Of a DNA stretch of 64,000 bases, positions 1 to 11,326 are shown piece by piece. Origin of the DNA: Pisolithus tinctorius (Eukaryota > Basidiomycota > Agaricomycetes > Boletales > Pisolithaceae); the NCBI GenBank assembly GCA_024663395.1, contig JANFAH010000013.1, positions 1,178,001 to 1,242,000 on the forward strand, in the 5' to 3' direction. The position numbers and the translations under genes were made by a program. The notes beneath the pieces were generated by a model that saw nothing but the letters and a program-made list of their open reading frames with translations, made no database searches and was not told the origin of the DNA. Numbering within the stretch: the first letter of the stretch is position 1; every line of letters starts with the position of its first letter.

Positions 1-71
1 AAGAAGTCGGTAGTGCAGAAGTTCGTCATGCGGTAAGTTAGTAGTTTTGTAGTTTTGTAGTACACAAGTTT
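1..71 (+). repeat. Left terminal inverted repeat arm
   Basis: Matches the reverse complement of 2171-2250. It starts AAGAAGTCGGTAGTGCAGAA and ends in TACACAAGTTT. Confidence 0.75.
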
Positions 72-1302
72 ATTGTGCTGCAAGTCTGGAGTCCACCATC
101 CAGTAGGACTAATGCATGGAAGCGTGAAAGTCTGTCGTGCCATAGTTCAGAGGCCTCTCGCAAAAAATGCATGTCCATGCTACGCTGATAGAAAAGGGAA
201 ATGGGGAGAGCGAGTGTGTGCTAGTGTTGGCACTTTAACCAGGTTGCAAGGGAGAGGGGTGTATCTACGAGCGACTAAGGGGGATGGGTGAAAACCCAAA
301 GGGTTTTCCGGCCCAGAGGAGGCACTGAATCTAAAGGAAATGAGTAAGCTGTGAGGGTGGGATGGGTACTGAACAGGTCTACTCTTCGCTCAGAGACTGA
401 TGTCAGCGCTCTGCCTGCAGGCAATATCGAATGATCCACTTGCTAGACCTGAGAGAGGGAGTGGTGGGCAGGTGCAAAAGCCCACTCCGCTTACTCGGAC
501 ATGGCCTACATTCTATGTCATGCTTCGTGACTCAGCTTACATAGAATACTATTTCTACTCAACAAACCCTGTCTTTGCGTATCGCTGCTGTCTGAGTTAA
601 GTGAGAAAAGGGGTGCTAGTAGCGGTATGTAGCGATTAAGCAGGAGTGGGCGAAGGCGCACAGTGCCTTCCGGCCGTGATGAGGTGGTGATCTACGAGAC
701 GAGCGTTAGCTGCGGGGGCGGGTGGGCCGCCTTGCGACGATTAGTGTCTGTCTCTGTGGACCACTGTCCTAGCACGGCAGCGTGGCGAGTCGAGCGAGGC
801 TAAATTCTGAAGGGTCGCATGAACCTACAGAATTCAGTGGAGTGGTGGGTGGGTGAAAACTGAACGATTAGAGGCCCACGCTGTGGGCTGGACTCTGACG
901 ACGATGGAGGAAGAAAGAGCGAGGGGATGCGGCTACACAGCCACTCGTGCAAAGACAATATTCTATTACTAGTCGTGCCTTCTACGTACTAGAATTCCTA
1001 TGTCTCTGCATGCCAATAACATTTGGCTTTGGTCGTGAAAATGTTTCAGATAAGGTACTACTCCCAGGTGTGAGCATGTTTTTCCGATGTGCCCGCATTT
1101 TTTTCTTAGGTACCGTGGTCAACCCCGCTTTGCTGCGCTCGGCAGTTCTAGAGTTTTTCCGCACCTTGCACGAGGCACACCCTCAAGATTCTGGAGTTGT
1201 AGCTCACGCAGTCCTGCGCCTTTCCTATTGCTTTTCGGCTTGCTCGTTCCCCTTGCCGAGACCTCTCCGGGGAGGCCTCTTCTGTCTACTTCCATGCAGC
1301 CG

Positions 1303-2115
1303 TTGTTGAGATATCACCGTTTTCGTGTTTGGAAGGCAGTAAGACAGTTTTGTGCATAGCTCAGGATCCAATGGTCCAATCGTGGTGGTTCCATTTTCTC
1401 CGCGTTTATCTACGAGTACTCTACCACCTTCCTGGGGCTTGTGTTGGTCACCCTAGCCGTTGTCCTGAGGTTGTGACCTGCTTGTTTGCTTTCCCGGAGT
1501 TACCCCTATCGTCTTGGGCCGTATCTCGCTCGTTTCTCCGACGCATCTCTCGCCTTTTTTCAGGCTTGTACTACTCGATGAAGGCTCCCCGTCGATGCCT
1601 GGATCGTTCTGATTGGTGCAGTAGTTACAGAGATATTCGCATTTTGGTGGCAAGGCCCGCCCTTGAAGTCCTCTCGTCGTGCCTCATGCATCTCCGCATC
1701 GCTTCTCTCGCTCTTTGAGCCACAAATTCGCCTTACCGACTTATTTCCGGGGTGCCCTTGTTCATCCAATTCCGCGCACTCATTGCTGAGATATTCCCAT
1801 TTTTGTGTTTGAAAGGTTTTGAAGCGGTTTGGCGTATAACTCAGGATCGGGTGATCCAATTGGTGTGTTTCCTCTTTCTCCCTGATTTCCTGGGAGTCAT
1901 CTGCCACATCCCAGAGTTTCATGTCGGTCGCCCCAGCCGTTGCCGTTCAAGGGTCTCCCCGCTCCCTCCTCCAGGATGTTATCTCACATGTCCCATGCGT
2001 TTTGCGGTCGTTCCTCTCACTTTCTTGGGATCATGCGCTACTCATTGAAGGCTTTCAGGTGGTGCATTATACATCGCACTGGCTGCCACCGTTGCAGAGA
2101 TATGCCCCGTCTTCA
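1303..2115 (+). repeat. Degenerate internal tandem duplication, period about 470 bases
   Basis: Segment 1303-1660 recurs at about 1776-2115. Both copies have the same order of landmarks: GAGATAT, then a CTCAGGATC block followed by GTCCAAT or ATCCAAT, then an AGCCGTTG block, a TGAAGGCT block, and a second GAGATAT. The copies are diverged by point changes and small indels. The duplication lies inside the TIR element. A shorter half-unit landmark (AGAGATAT) occurs at 1629 and 2095. Confidence 0.6.
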
Positions 2116-2170
2116 GTGTACTACGAAACTACAAAACTACAAACTTACCACGTGACGGAGTTATGCACTA

Positions 2171-2250
2171 CAAACTTGTGTACTACAAAACTACAAAACT
2201 ACAAAACTACTAACTTACCGCGTGACGAACTTCTGCACTACCGACTTCTT
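2171..2250 (-). repeat. Right terminal inverted repeat arm
   Basis: Reverse complement of bases 1-71 with one extra 11-base microrepeat and one substitution. It is preceded at 2115-2170 by further ACTACAAAAC-type microrepeats. Confidence 0.75.
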
Positions 2251-2562
2251 GCATGACGAACTTCTGCATTCATGCAGTGTCTGGTGTCCCCCTTCCGTTT
2301 TAAGTACTGCCGTCCGAAATTCTTGATGCACTTCGGCATTCCGCTGGGGGAACTTGCCCGTTCGGGAGTGCGATTGTCCGGCTTTCCATAGTCTCCGAAT
2401 AACAGCAATGGCTGGTTGGTCTTGTGATCCTTGTACCGTGCCACGACACTGGCCCAGCAAAAACTCAGGGGACAAAATGGTTTTCAGACCTGGACCAGGA
2501 TGCGTCCAGGAATACAAATGTGGAATACAATGAGAGTAGGACACCACTAACTTGAAGTACAA
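2238..2562 (-). pseudogene. Short coding-like fragments, unknown
   Basis: Two overlapping minus-strand frames (2215-2562 and 2238-2444) have protein-like composition and could be joined by a short GT..AG intron of about 40 bases near 2450-2490. The downstream part runs into the right arm of the TIR element, so any gene here would be truncated by it. No family is recognised. It could equally be chance coding potential. Confidence 0.25.
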
Positions 2563-2779
2563 CGAACAAAAACAGAATCGCTGCAGAGCATGGTGGCCCC
2601 TTGCCCGTGTTCTTTGGCATTATAAATGTACAAGTACTATTACGGATCTGATATGAAGGTCGTGTAATACATACTACCTGCGGAGTTCATGGGCAGATGC
2701 CCTACTGCAAGACACCCCTGTCTGCCAGAATGCTGTGGAAACGCATCAGTAAGTTGGCCTAGTGCCTACAAGGCATGGC

Positions 2780-3448
2780 CTACCAGCGTTCCACAAACTC
2801 GATCATAATCCCTGCGACTTCCATAAGGTCCTTGGTGCGACTCACTTGGAGTGGAGTGAATATTCTCTGAAATGGAATGCTGAGCAAGTTCATTAACAAA
2901 CGAAAGTAGAGGTGCACCGATTCTTTGTTCGAAATCGGCTCTCCAGCTGCCATTTTCAGTATGCTGCGGTTGCCCTGAATGAACACGGGAATTCCTCAAG
3001 TATAACAGGGGGGGTACTCACGTTCGCTGCTGTTCAATGTACACAGCGTCAGCCGTTTCCATGCAATCGCGAGCAAATGCGAGTATGATAGAGTAGTAGA
3101 TATTGACCTGCAGGAATTGGTTTTCATGAAAAGTAGTGCAAACAAAGTACGGACCAGTGGAATACCATTGAGTACCGCTTGGTGCACAATGTCATACATA
3201 GAGGCACCCCCACGCACGTCAAGATCAGCGGCAGGGAACGGTTCACCCGGCTGAGAACCAGTGGAGTTGCGAGGGCGGGTAGGGGTCCTCAAAGGGGTAG
3301 GTAGAGCCTCGAACATTTGGCGGGAACCACGAGATCGTAGATTGTATGGGGAATAGTGTCTGACGCCTTTACGAGACATGGAGCGCGTGATAGGGGACAT
3401 TGTGCAAAGAATCTCGAGAGGGGATTCAAGCGTTGAAATGTTCTCCAT
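2780..3448 (-). CDS. Unknown small basidiomycete protein, three exons (gene A)
   Basis: Begins at an ATG at 3448. Exon 1 runs to about 3164 and encodes a Ser/Arg/Pro-rich stretch including SRKGVRHYSPYNLRSRG. A 47-base intron (GTCCGT..CAG) leads to exon 2, encoding VNIYYSIILAFARDCMETA. A second intron of about 58 bases (GTGAGT..CAG, about 2964-3021) leads to exon 3, which continues in frame to a stop at 2780. Joining the exons this way keeps one frame with hydrophobic and charged patches that look like real protein. The N-terminal SRK..PYNLRS motif resembles that of gene B at 6299 (SRKTAPYDLRS), so the two may be paralogues. No domain of known function is recognised. Splice sites are inferred by eye. 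Confidence 0.5.
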
Positions 3449-3539
3449 GCAACGATCTCATTATATAGCCAGCGAACTGGTCTTCGATGCACAAAGGAAT
3501 AGCGGTAGTGGCACTCTGTGTGCTTTTTCATTAGCAAAA

Positions 3540-4136
3540 GAATGAGTGGTGTTGCAAGCCATGAGGCCCTGCAGCAGCTATCAGCGGACGATCAGTAGCT
3601 ATAAATCAACATCATCCACTCAATGAGTTACTTGATTGTCTTGCACGAGTACAGATACCTTTGTGAACATGGCTAAGGTACTGACTCTTTGTCCAGCTCT
3701 TACCATTGGTTTGGGCATCAGCTCAATGTCACAGTGGCATGTTGGAGGGCCCGTTCGAACTCCCGAGCAAGTGACCTCGCGGAGATAGCCGCTCGGCTTC
3801 ATGAAGACCTTGAACTTGGATTGAAAGAGGACAGGAATGGTTATACTTCCTTGCATTGTGGTGACAAGCCCTTGCAGGGGGAGGGGTCCGAGCCTCCGGA
3901 TAAGTAGTTGAAATAAGAATGAAAGATGACCGTCTGACACGTGGGTGTTAGCCTGCTCGCTTCGATTCGGAACACTATCCCGCACAACGCAGTCAGCAGT
4001 TTTGCAAAATCTACTACTTCCTAGCATTTTTTGGTTTTTCCCAATTACACACATATTCTGGCACTAGTAAACAACTCCTGAGACCTTGAACTTCGTGAAT
4101 CTGCGGAGAAATGAGTGAGATCGTTGAAAACATGAA
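3540..4136. other. No supported gene
   Basis: Reading frames exist on both strands (3620-4054 minus, 3689-3907 plus), but they overlap one another and neither has a recognisable motif or splice context. I see nothing else here. Confidence 0.4.
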
Positions 4137-4302
4137 TGTGCAGCAATTGCCTTTTTTGTTCAATCGTCAAAAAAGATTTTGTCGATGTCACAGGCCTTCA
4201 GGCAAATCGTCAAAAACTGACAAGCGTGGAACTTGTAGCGATTGCCTTTTTTGTTCAATCGTCAAAAGTGTCACATAAGATTTTTGTCGATGTCACAGGC
4301 CG
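4137..4302 (+). repeat. Two-copy direct repeat, offset about 103 bases
   Basis: The block GCCTTTTTTGTTCAATCGTC followed by a GATTTT..TGTCGATGTCACAGGCC block occurs at 4146-4197 and again at 4247-4302, with an insertion of about 12 bases in the second copy. Between them, 4198-4221 (CAGGCAAATCGTCAAAAACT) matches the reverse complement of about 11811-11834, next to the second syf2 fragment. Confidence 0.65.
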
Positions 4303-4889
4303 ATTGTGGGCTATCTAACCCTAACCTATGACGCTGCATCTGTAACATTAAACAAACAAAAATAAAACAGCTGATTGCACGACTTTTGCAGTACTGCTCC
4401 TGCACAACTTTTTGTACTACCCCTGCATAATTTTTAACACAGTCACTTTGCACCACTTTGCACTAGCTAGGAGGGCAGATAAAATAGATAAACGTAGGCA
4501 GGACGTGAACACAGTTCGTCGGCACCCTCCCCAGTCATCCCGCCCAATTCACAAGGCCGTGATGCCCCACAGGGCCCGCTCGAACGCTCGACCCCCTCCC
4601 CGCCCTCCCACCTAGTGGCGGGATTGCTCCTTCGGGAAATTCCCACGGCATCGCCACCTGCAAATTCATGTGACCGCACTCTGCGCCACAAGTCATCACT
4701 GGCCTAGCGAATTTGGGCCCGTTTCTTGGCAAAATACCCATTATTACATGGGTTATGTACAGTAGCATCAAAACGAGTCCCGAGGAACGGGCGAAGTCGG
4801 TTTCGGTTTTTACCCCGCTATGCCCTCGTGATGAGTGTACCTACAACTCATTTGACAGTGTCGACAAGAAGGCTAACCTTTCTTGCAAG
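4303..4889. other. Intergenic, no supported gene
   Basis: Contains A/T-rich sequence with several TGCA..CTTTTTGTACTAC-like short words (about 4375-4470) and a GC-rich part (4500-4720). No frame with convincing features on either strand. Confidence 0.35.
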
Positions 4890-5086
4890 AGCACAATGAG
4901 GAAGAGTGCGACATCACGTATGTCAACGAGCAGAATCGTGCATTCAACAAGAAGGTTAGTACATTATCTTCCGTCTTTCTTTCGTGATGCACTCTGATCC
5001 ATTGCTCCACATTTCAGATTGCGGGATATTATGACAAATACACTGCAGAGATTTGAGCCAGTTCCGAGCGCGGAACTGCACTATAA
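4890..5086 (+). pseudogene. syf2: syf2 pre-mRNA-splicing factor, 3' exon fragment with premature stop
   Basis: Two exon pieces, 4898-4954 and 5018-5086, flank an intact-looking 63-base intron (GTTAGT..TTTCAG). They read EEECDITYVNEQNRAFNKK then IAGYYDKYTAEI, followed by a TGA at 5054-5056, then ASSERGTAL and a TAA at 5084-5086. This is the C-terminal end typical of SYF2, the spliceosome-associated p29 family, which characteristically ends in ERGTAL/V. The TGA sits where a CGA arginine codon is expected. The rest of the gene is absent, and because the intron is retained the copy is DNA-derived rather than a retrocopy. A second, inverted copy lies at 11632-11800 and carries the same TGA. Confidence 0.75.
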
Positions 5087-5155
5087 CACCGTCGCATCGC
5101 TTCCTTGTACCTTCACAACCTTGGACTGTATGATTACTGCTGCTAATATAATTAT

Positions 5156-5590
5156 CTACGAGTGTAATGGGCAACTAGCAGTGTAAACAACCGTCAATGC
5201 ATCACTGATCATCCCTAATCCAAAGTTGCGCATACAATCAATCAAAATGCCTCGGGTATCCTTAGGATGTGCAGTGGCGATGTCATTGGCAGTGTTGATG
5301 TTGGCGGTGTGTAGGTCGGGCCAAAACATAGACGTTGCAGGAATAACACGCTGGGAAATGAAGCAAAACGCGAGGGTAGGAACTGCAGTGTAACAATACG
5401 TACATGAGTCTGGTCGACAAACAAGTAACGGATGGGACGAGGAAGATCAGTGGAGAGCATTTAATCCATATCAGAATACCCTGTGCTCAAGGGAGAGTCG
5501 TGCCGAGTCAGCAGAGGGATAAATGGATAGGGGAAAATGCTGCTAATTAGTTGCCCGTACTCAAGAAGAGCCTGAGATCTTCAACGTCTC
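5156..5590 (-). pseudogene. Unknown gene (gene C) with in-frame TAA
   Basis: From about 5574 down to a stop at 5156-5158 one frame reads as continuous protein after removing a 53-base intron (about 5351-5403, GTACGT..CAG). The exon after the intron encodes HRVIPATSMFWPDLHTANI and later ILIDCMRNFGLGMISDALTV. A TAA directly precedes the ATG at 5460, although the frame upstream of it (LLEYGQLISSIFPYPFIPLL) is equally protein-like, so a CAA to TAA change may have split a longer gene. Alternatively translation starts at 5460. Further coding-like pieces upstream on this strand (5797-6033) could be earlier exons. No family is recognised. Confidence 0.45.
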
Positions 5591-6298
5591 TCGGATATGA
5601 AACGCATGACCTGACCTGATATCAGAACAGGAACAGCTGGCCGCAATCCAAATCTGATTATATCTTTGTAGACACCAGGAACGTGTCATGAGCAACCAAC
5701 CGGGAAGTGTGCGAAACACGGGCAGAGGGGCGAGAGAGGGAAACCAAAGACCGTTGGTGCAAAGGTTACAACAAGCCAAACATCGGGCAATGTGAGTCAG
5801 TGATGGAGGGTCGACTTAGGATTTCTGGACCCACTTTCTTTGACCAAAAAGCCCGCACTCTCACGGTAGTTGGTAAAGTTCCAAGCTTCTTCAATTAACG
5901 TTGGTGGGAGACGGTACATATACATTTGGTTATGAACAAGTTGAGTTGACGCAGTCATAGATCTGGATGTGCATGACTTCAACCCAAACTCCATAAGATA
6001 GATGAAACGAAGATACAAACATTTACCTATCATGGGAGATAAGGAAATGTGTGAGCGGTAACCTAGCTATAAGAAACACACCGCCGCATTCAAGGATCGG
6101 AATAGATAGGAACCATAGATTTCAAGCGTTATGATGCTACACGTGTTACATAATCATGCGTAGGATCCAGACGTCCAGCTTTCTTTATTGCATCTCTTTG
6201 TAGAGGACCACAAAGACTGTGCTTTGTCTCTCTTTGCCGAGTACTGTATAAATGCCATCATGCCTGCGAGGGGATGATGTCTGCATCCCTCACCTACA
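5591..6298. other. No firm gene; possible 5' exons of gene C on the minus strand
   Basis: Minus-strand frames at 5561-5779 and 5797-6033 have some protein-like composition (for example PPTLIEEAWNFTNYRES), but I could not link them into one model. Promoter elements are not evident. Confidence 0.3.
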
Positions 6299-7373
6299 AT
6301 GGGCCGTGCTCGTACCACTCATGTCTCTCGCAAAACTGCGCCCTATGACCTTCGATCGTGGCGTCCTTGCTCGAAGCAAGAAGATCATCAATCATGGTAC
6401 TCAGATTGCCAACCTTGTATTTCTATGGTCGTCCCTCTTCAGGGCTATGACAATCCAGAGGACTTCGATTCGCCCCCCAAAACCTCTTCCCCTGTTGTAA
6501 GACTCAGCGATATCCTTTTTAACCGCTAATTATTTTCAGCAGCTCGAAGCTTTCGACGCTTTGGTATTTTCAGGGAATGTCGGATACCCTGTGCACCCCA
6601 CAATTCCCAATATTCCTTTCTCTGTAGTGAGTCGACTCCAGTTGCTTTATCCCAGTGATTCATGAAATTTCAACAGAAGCAGGAGGGCTTTCAATCTCCA
6701 GCAAACCTTCCCTCCAGCCCTCTCTTCCATATGGCGAGTCAAAGAGGTGCCAAGGCAAACGCAGAACGCTGAACAATCTTCCGTAGAAAGAGGAAGACCT
6801 GTCGATACCATCTACCCATCCCACCGATTGTGCTACCCTCGAAATGCAATACACAGTTGTAGGTTGATCTGGCGCTTCCCACTTCTAGTGAAAGTTCGTG
6901 ATTATTGACTGGTTTAGCCTAAGCAAGAAGATCCGCAGACACTACTGCTCTTGCAACAACTATGGAGTTATTATCCTTCTTCCCCTATGGTAATTCAAAG
7001 CAAAATCTATGACGGAAGTAAATATGATAACTGACCATACTGAATTACCAGATGTTGGAAGCCGAGTCCTCGACATCTGCAAAGCGCCAAGAACATTATA
7101 TTCCACCTGCTGTTCCTATCCCTCTTGTGCGTCCAAACTGAGGTGATACACTCACATGGCCACTGACTGATGCCAAAGAGTTCTTTGACTGATCCTACCA
7201 CAGGCAAGATCATCGTGGATGCCGTGTCACTGGTGGGAGTCTACTACTATTGTGAACTGCATGCTAACCCTTCCATCCCACAGGAAATGCATGCATTTGC
7301 TGTAGCCTACAATCATATGTTGGACGCTATGAGAGATGTTGAACGAGTTGCAAGGCATGCATTGGGGGCCTGA
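6299..7373 (+). CDS. Unknown multi-exon protein (gene B), possible paralogue of gene A
   Basis: Starts at the ATG at 6299 with MGRARTTHVSRKTAPYDLRS. Exon 1 ends near 6496 at a 43-base intron (GTAAGA..TTTCAG), followed by QLEAFDALVFSGNVGYPVHP. Further exons read QEDPQTLLLLQQLW (about 6913-6987), MLEAESSTSAKRQEHYIPPA (7051-7125), SSLTDPTTGKIIVDAVSL (7180-7233) and EMHAFAVAYNHMLDAMRDVE (7285 onward), ending at the TGA at 7371. Introns of about 50 bases with GT..AG ends keep the last three joins in frame. The middle (6660-6850) is uncertain and may hold a frameshift. No known domain; the N-terminus resembles gene A. Confidence 0.45.
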
Positions 7374-8712
7374 TTTTTATGTACTGTAGGGTGTTTAAAT
7401 GTGTTGCTATTTTCTGGCATGGGGATACAGATGTTTGGTACATTGAACGTATACTCTTATAGATGATTCTTAATTAGGACATCCATAGTGGGCGGCGTCA
7501 GTGATCTCACAAAGCCTTATCCAGACTTCTGGACTTAACTTGGGTAAGCATCACGTGACTGGAAGTTGCGAGTGTCGTCCACTGATTCTGACTCGAGTCT
7601 CCGGACCTAATTATGTAAAAACTCGTTTTCATAGTACGTTAATGCGTGGTAGGTATGACGACTAAACCAAAGCTGGAACCCTATTAACCCAGGACTCCCA
7701 GGAGCCACCTTCCAGACGTAATGCAGTTCCGTTCGTCCATCAGAACATAATTTAGAACTAAACGTCGAGAAGCTCCTGTCGAGGGTCTGGTCTGGCTGCA
7801 ATTAGATACTCAACAGGAATATCTCCCAGGGTGGAATTTTTGTACGAGGGCGGAAGGTTTCCCACTTCTGCGACAACTGGTTAGGTGTGTTGTATGTCCC
7901 TCCTTTTCTCGAAGTCGTAACTGGACCAACCTTTCGCAACGATCGCTCTAACTCATCCCCATCCTGCCATCTGAAAATGTGTCAAACTGGGTTGACCTAG
8001 CGCACCTGTGAGCAGATTTGGCCCACCAATGCCCCAAATCCTCAGAAAAGATGCATTTTGACAGGCAGCACCGTTTCAGGTCCTCTGACGACCTTCAATT
8101 CGGGAGATCAATTCCAAGCAGTGCGACCCTCTCCACCTCACGTCGTAATTCGCTCACCGTCAACTTTGGTCTAGAAAAGCGTGATGTAAGCACGGATGTG
8201 CGGGTTCTCCTTCAGACGGCTTTGATTCGCTATCACGGTCGCCCTTGCCCCATCCTAGCCCAGCGAAGGAGCCAGATGATGCCGTTGCAGCAATCATTAC
8301 CAGGGATCTGGGCATGCTGAAGCTCTTCTTGGGAAGGAATGTCCGCTCACACCACCATCTCTCCCTCCGGAGATCTCTGAAGTTCTGGTTTCTGCTAACC
8401 CAACCACTCCGAGCCAACAAGACGTTGTGCGGTAGACAAAGAATTCATGTCGTTCGTGACAGCCGGAGCAGTCTACTGTGCGAGACGGAAGTCCCATCGC
8501 TGGATGTTGATGCAATGCTGTTGGACTACGAGTTGCCTTGTTACGGCTAAGCTTAGGCGCTCGCCTAAGTGGTTTGGGTGAATATGAAGGGTGATGCTGG
8601 CATGAAGAGCGTGGACAGGCAGTGGTGCCAACCCAAGAGCATGGAGAACATTGGTATATGGAATGGCGTTTACCAGATTTAGAACTCATAGACTGCAGTA
8701 TCCTTCCCCCGT
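7374..8712. other. No supported gene; coding-like but broken frames at 8018-8550
   Basis: From 7374 to about 8000 I see nothing. From 8018 to 8550 all three plus frames contain protein-like pieces (for example NSLTVNFGLEKRDVSTDVRV, and in another frame ECPLTPPSLPPEISEVLVSA) that switch frame without clear splice sites. This may be a decayed 5' part of the gene at 8713-9355. Confidence 0.3.
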
Positions 8713-9355
8713 GTGAGGTCTGTCCACATTAATGAATTGCCCAAGTATCATCTTTACTGCGAAGATGGTGAGGAAAATTCGACACGGTCAACGGTTAAGA
8801 GTCCTCCGTACGTTCTCGTCAGCGGACCGATTATTCAGCTATATCATGGTGCAGTCCACCGAAACTCGTCCATACAGCAAGGGCATTACAATGCAATGGA
8901 ATGTTTCACAATTCAGCACCAGCAGATGATATCGGCATTGTCGAAGGAGGTATGTTGGAGGGTAGATCCGGAAAAAATATATGAGGTTGACATATAACGT
9001 TTCATGCAATTAGTGAAATCCCGAGAAACTGAAACCCCGACACCACCTGAGATCTGGCATGCAGAGTCAAGAATGCCAGCCCAAGGGACGAAATTCTTGG
9101 TTCTTACTTCCATCCCTGCTTTGGATCATCGTCATGTTGTTTGTAATTCAAGACTTCTGCCTCGAGAAGGGCGATTTAACCCACTTCGACCCACTCAATG
9201 TGTTATGGCCAATGTCTCCTTGGTACGTCCCGGTAGTCAATATTCAAGAGCATCCTCACTGGGGTGAACTAAGACCTAAACCGGTGCAGTCTGTTAGGAA
9301 TAGCGCAGCAAGATCACAATTACTCAAGTACCGTAGTTGGCAGATACAACCATAG
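8713..9355 (+). pseudogene. Unknown gene remnant with one predicted membrane segment (gene D)
   Basis: A frame from about 8716 reads HINELPKYHLYCEDGEENST and continues to LSKE at 8949, followed by an intron-like GTATGT..AG stretch of about 72 bases. The next exon (about 9023-9355) encodes a strongly hydrophobic segment, WFLLPSLLWIIVMLFVIQDF, then a Pro-rich tail ending at the TAG at 9353. No ATG clearly serves as start for the first piece. It may be the 3' half of a decayed gene or a fragment of a larger one reaching back to 8018. Function unknown. Confidence 0.35.
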
Positions 9356-9616
9356 AGCGATTCGGTATCAGACACCAACTCCTTTGTCCACGAAAACGTG
9401 TCGGACTTTATGCCGATTCTCCACCTTGCCCTGCCTTAGTCTTGACGGTGATCCTAAGTCAATTACAGCAGGAGTCGTACCCTAAGGCACTCCTCGCTGA
9501 GTCGTGCTCTATCATACCAAAACTTCAGGGCCAAATTGAATATCACCTCAACCTATATGCATGGCGTAAGTTCCCTAAGTTTCTGCACACGGCACAAAGC
9601 TTACACGGACAGTATC

Positions 9617-11326
9617 ATGGGAGGCAGCAGCGACATCTCGTCTTCGCCACCAACGACATTGAGCAAAGAGTTCCTTTCCATGCTCACAACTGCTGACGCA
9701 GAAGAGCTCGACGAAGTAATTGATGCACTCTGCCTTGCAATAGTCTGTGCAAGCCAGTGGCGCAATAGTTTTGCGCCAGCTGCTTGCCTACCAGGCGATG
9801 TGCTCCTTCTCATATTCGAGCTTGGATTGGAAAACAGAGACACCTCCACGCTCAGGAGCTTGAGCCAGGTGTGCTCGAGGTGGCGGTCGATCATTCTTCA
9901 AGCTCCAATCCTTTGGTGCAAGGCTCTAAATCTTGTCGACAGCGCAATGTGGGTCGCCAAAATCCTTAGACGAACTCAAGCTGTACCCCTAGACATCCAC
10001 TTCGACACAGCAGAAGACAATACTGGCTACGCAATTCCCAATCTCACCACGATACTAGCCAACTACTTCGAGAGATGTGCAAACCTCCACATCGAGGGAT
10101 ACGGGGACGACATAGAGGAAGTTTTGGGCACTGCCATTACGGCCAGTGAAGCGCCATTTCTTCGTTCTCTGTTGATCTGCAACATTTCGTGTTCAAAATT
10201 TTTGGACAGCGAGGCAAATATCCCTGACTCCATTTTTTCTATTTCAATCCCATGCCTCACCTCCCTCCATCTCGAAGGCTGTATATTCAGCTGGGATGTC
10301 ATTCGCACAGAGCTAGCACCTCACTCTCTGTGGCTATCTTCACTTCGTATTCGCAACTTTCGCATCCAATCAGCTGGTACTGTCTCTCAGTTACTTTCTG
10401 TTCTAGCATTACTTCCAGGCTTGGAGGACCTTTGGTTACAGGATTCTTTTGTCGACGGAGAAACGGATCGGGACACACGCGTTTGCACAGTACATCTAGG
10501 GAAGCTAACTTCTCTTTATTTTGAATCATCCATAATGGCTGCGGCCAGGCTTCTGGGCGCACTCAGACTTCCATTACTTGCGAGGTTGGATGCGGTTGTC
10601 GATGCTGGCCAGCACATCCGCGAGTTCATGGAAGGGCTTCAGCTAGCGACCCGCCAGATGGGAGGGCTCTTTTCCCTTCGTGTTCTCTATACACGCCGCC
10701 TTCTCGTCTTTCAGTCAAACCACAATGACCAGTCTTCTATGCTACAGGTGACCTTCAAAGATTGGGTCTGTCCTGAACTGGCCATTCCCGACACTCGCCT
10801 CACTGACCTGATTAGGAGTATTCCCACCGTTGTAGCAGTGCAAAGGGTGGAAGACTTTTGGGTGTCCCTTCCTGTGGGCATCGAGGAACACCTCGCGGAT
10901 CCCGATACTTGGAGTCACTTCTTCCGCCGACTGAGTATGATCTCATCTATCACCCTTGGTGCTCACCCCCCCGCATTCCTTATACGCACGCTATACCTGG
11001 ATGCTCACCATCATTGTACCCAAGCCCAATCACGACTCTTACCATCACTGGAAAGAATCACGCTGCCGCCAATCTATGAATTTGAAGTCCTCGCTGATGT
11101 TTTAGCTGAAGCATGGAGCCGTGTCGGCATTCCGCTGACAGTCACCACTACTATGCAACACCAGTCGCATATGCCACAACGGACGGTCCAGCCACTTCAA
11201 CCCACATACTCGATCCGTCCAAATGTGCTGGCTTGGTTAGCTGATCCAGCAGTGCATCGTGCACAGGGCCACTCCTGGTTGGTGGATTATGATGGTGTGG
11301 ACAGTGATGAATCAGAGGATGAGTAG
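9617..11326 (+). CDS. F-box protein with leucine-rich C-terminal region
   Basis: Single-exon frame of 569 residues from the ATG at 9617 (an in-frame ATG at 9557 would add 20). Near residue 57 it has a typical basidiomycete F-box: LPGDVLLLIFELGLENRDTS, then LRSLSQVCSRWRSIILQAPI about 25 residues on. The rest is a long series of Leu-rich segments (SLRIRNFRI, LLPGLEDLWL, LGKLTSLYF) as in F-box/LRR adaptors, and the tail is acidic (DGVDSDESEDE). By family knowledge it would bind Skp1 through the F-box and recruit substrates for SCF ubiquitin ligase. Agaricomycetes carry very many such genes. A GTAAGT near 9567 could mark a short 5' intron. The frame is intact. Confidence 0.85.
   Translation: MGGSSDISSSPPTTLSKEFLSMLTTADAEELDEVIDALCLAIVCASQWRNSFAPAACLPGDVLLLIFELGLENRDTSTLRSLSQVCSRWRSIILQAPILWCKALNLVDSAMWVAKILRRTQAVPLDIHFDTAEDNTGYAIPNLTTILANYFERCANLHIEGYGDDIEEVLGTAITASEAPFLRSLLICNISCSKFLDSEANIPDSIFSISIPCLTSLHLEGCIFSWDVIRTELAPHSLWLSSLRIRNFRIQSAGTVSQLLSVLALLPGLEDLWLQDSFVDGETDRDTRVCTVHLGKLTSLYFESSIMAAARLLGALRLPLLARLDAVVDAGQHIREFMEGLQLATRQMGGLFSLRVLYTRRLLVFQSNHNDQSSMLQVTFKDWVCPELAIPDTRLTDLIRSIPTVVAVQRVEDFWVSLPVGIEEHLADPDTWSHFFRRLSMISSITLGAHPPAFLIRTLYLDAHHHCTQAQSRLLPSLERITLPPIYEFEVLADVLAEAWSRVGIPLTVTTTMQHQSHMPQRTVQPLQPTYSIRPNVLAWLADPAVHRAQGHSWLVDYDGVDSDESEDE

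Larger units (their letters stand above)
1..2250. mobile_element. Non-autonomous terminal-inverted-repeat DNA element (left end at window edge)
   Basis: The first 71 bases of the window reappear reverse-complemented at 2171-2250, differing by one substitution and one 11-base unit (TAGTTTTGTAG) present twice on the left and three times on the right. The interior of about 2.1 kb has no long convincing reading frame, so this looks like a non-autonomous TIR element. The arms contain short ACTACAAA-type microrepeats. Just outside the right arm (2251-2275) the sequence ATGACGAACTTCTGCA repeats part of the arm again, so the true terminus may lie slightly further out; the left terminus may lie before base 1. 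No transposase is visible and the superfamily cannot be assigned. Confidence 0.6.

Noticed and set aside
8160..8689. Minus-strand frames of 86 and 130 residues
   Set aside because: Low-complexity shadows of plus-strand coding-like sequence.
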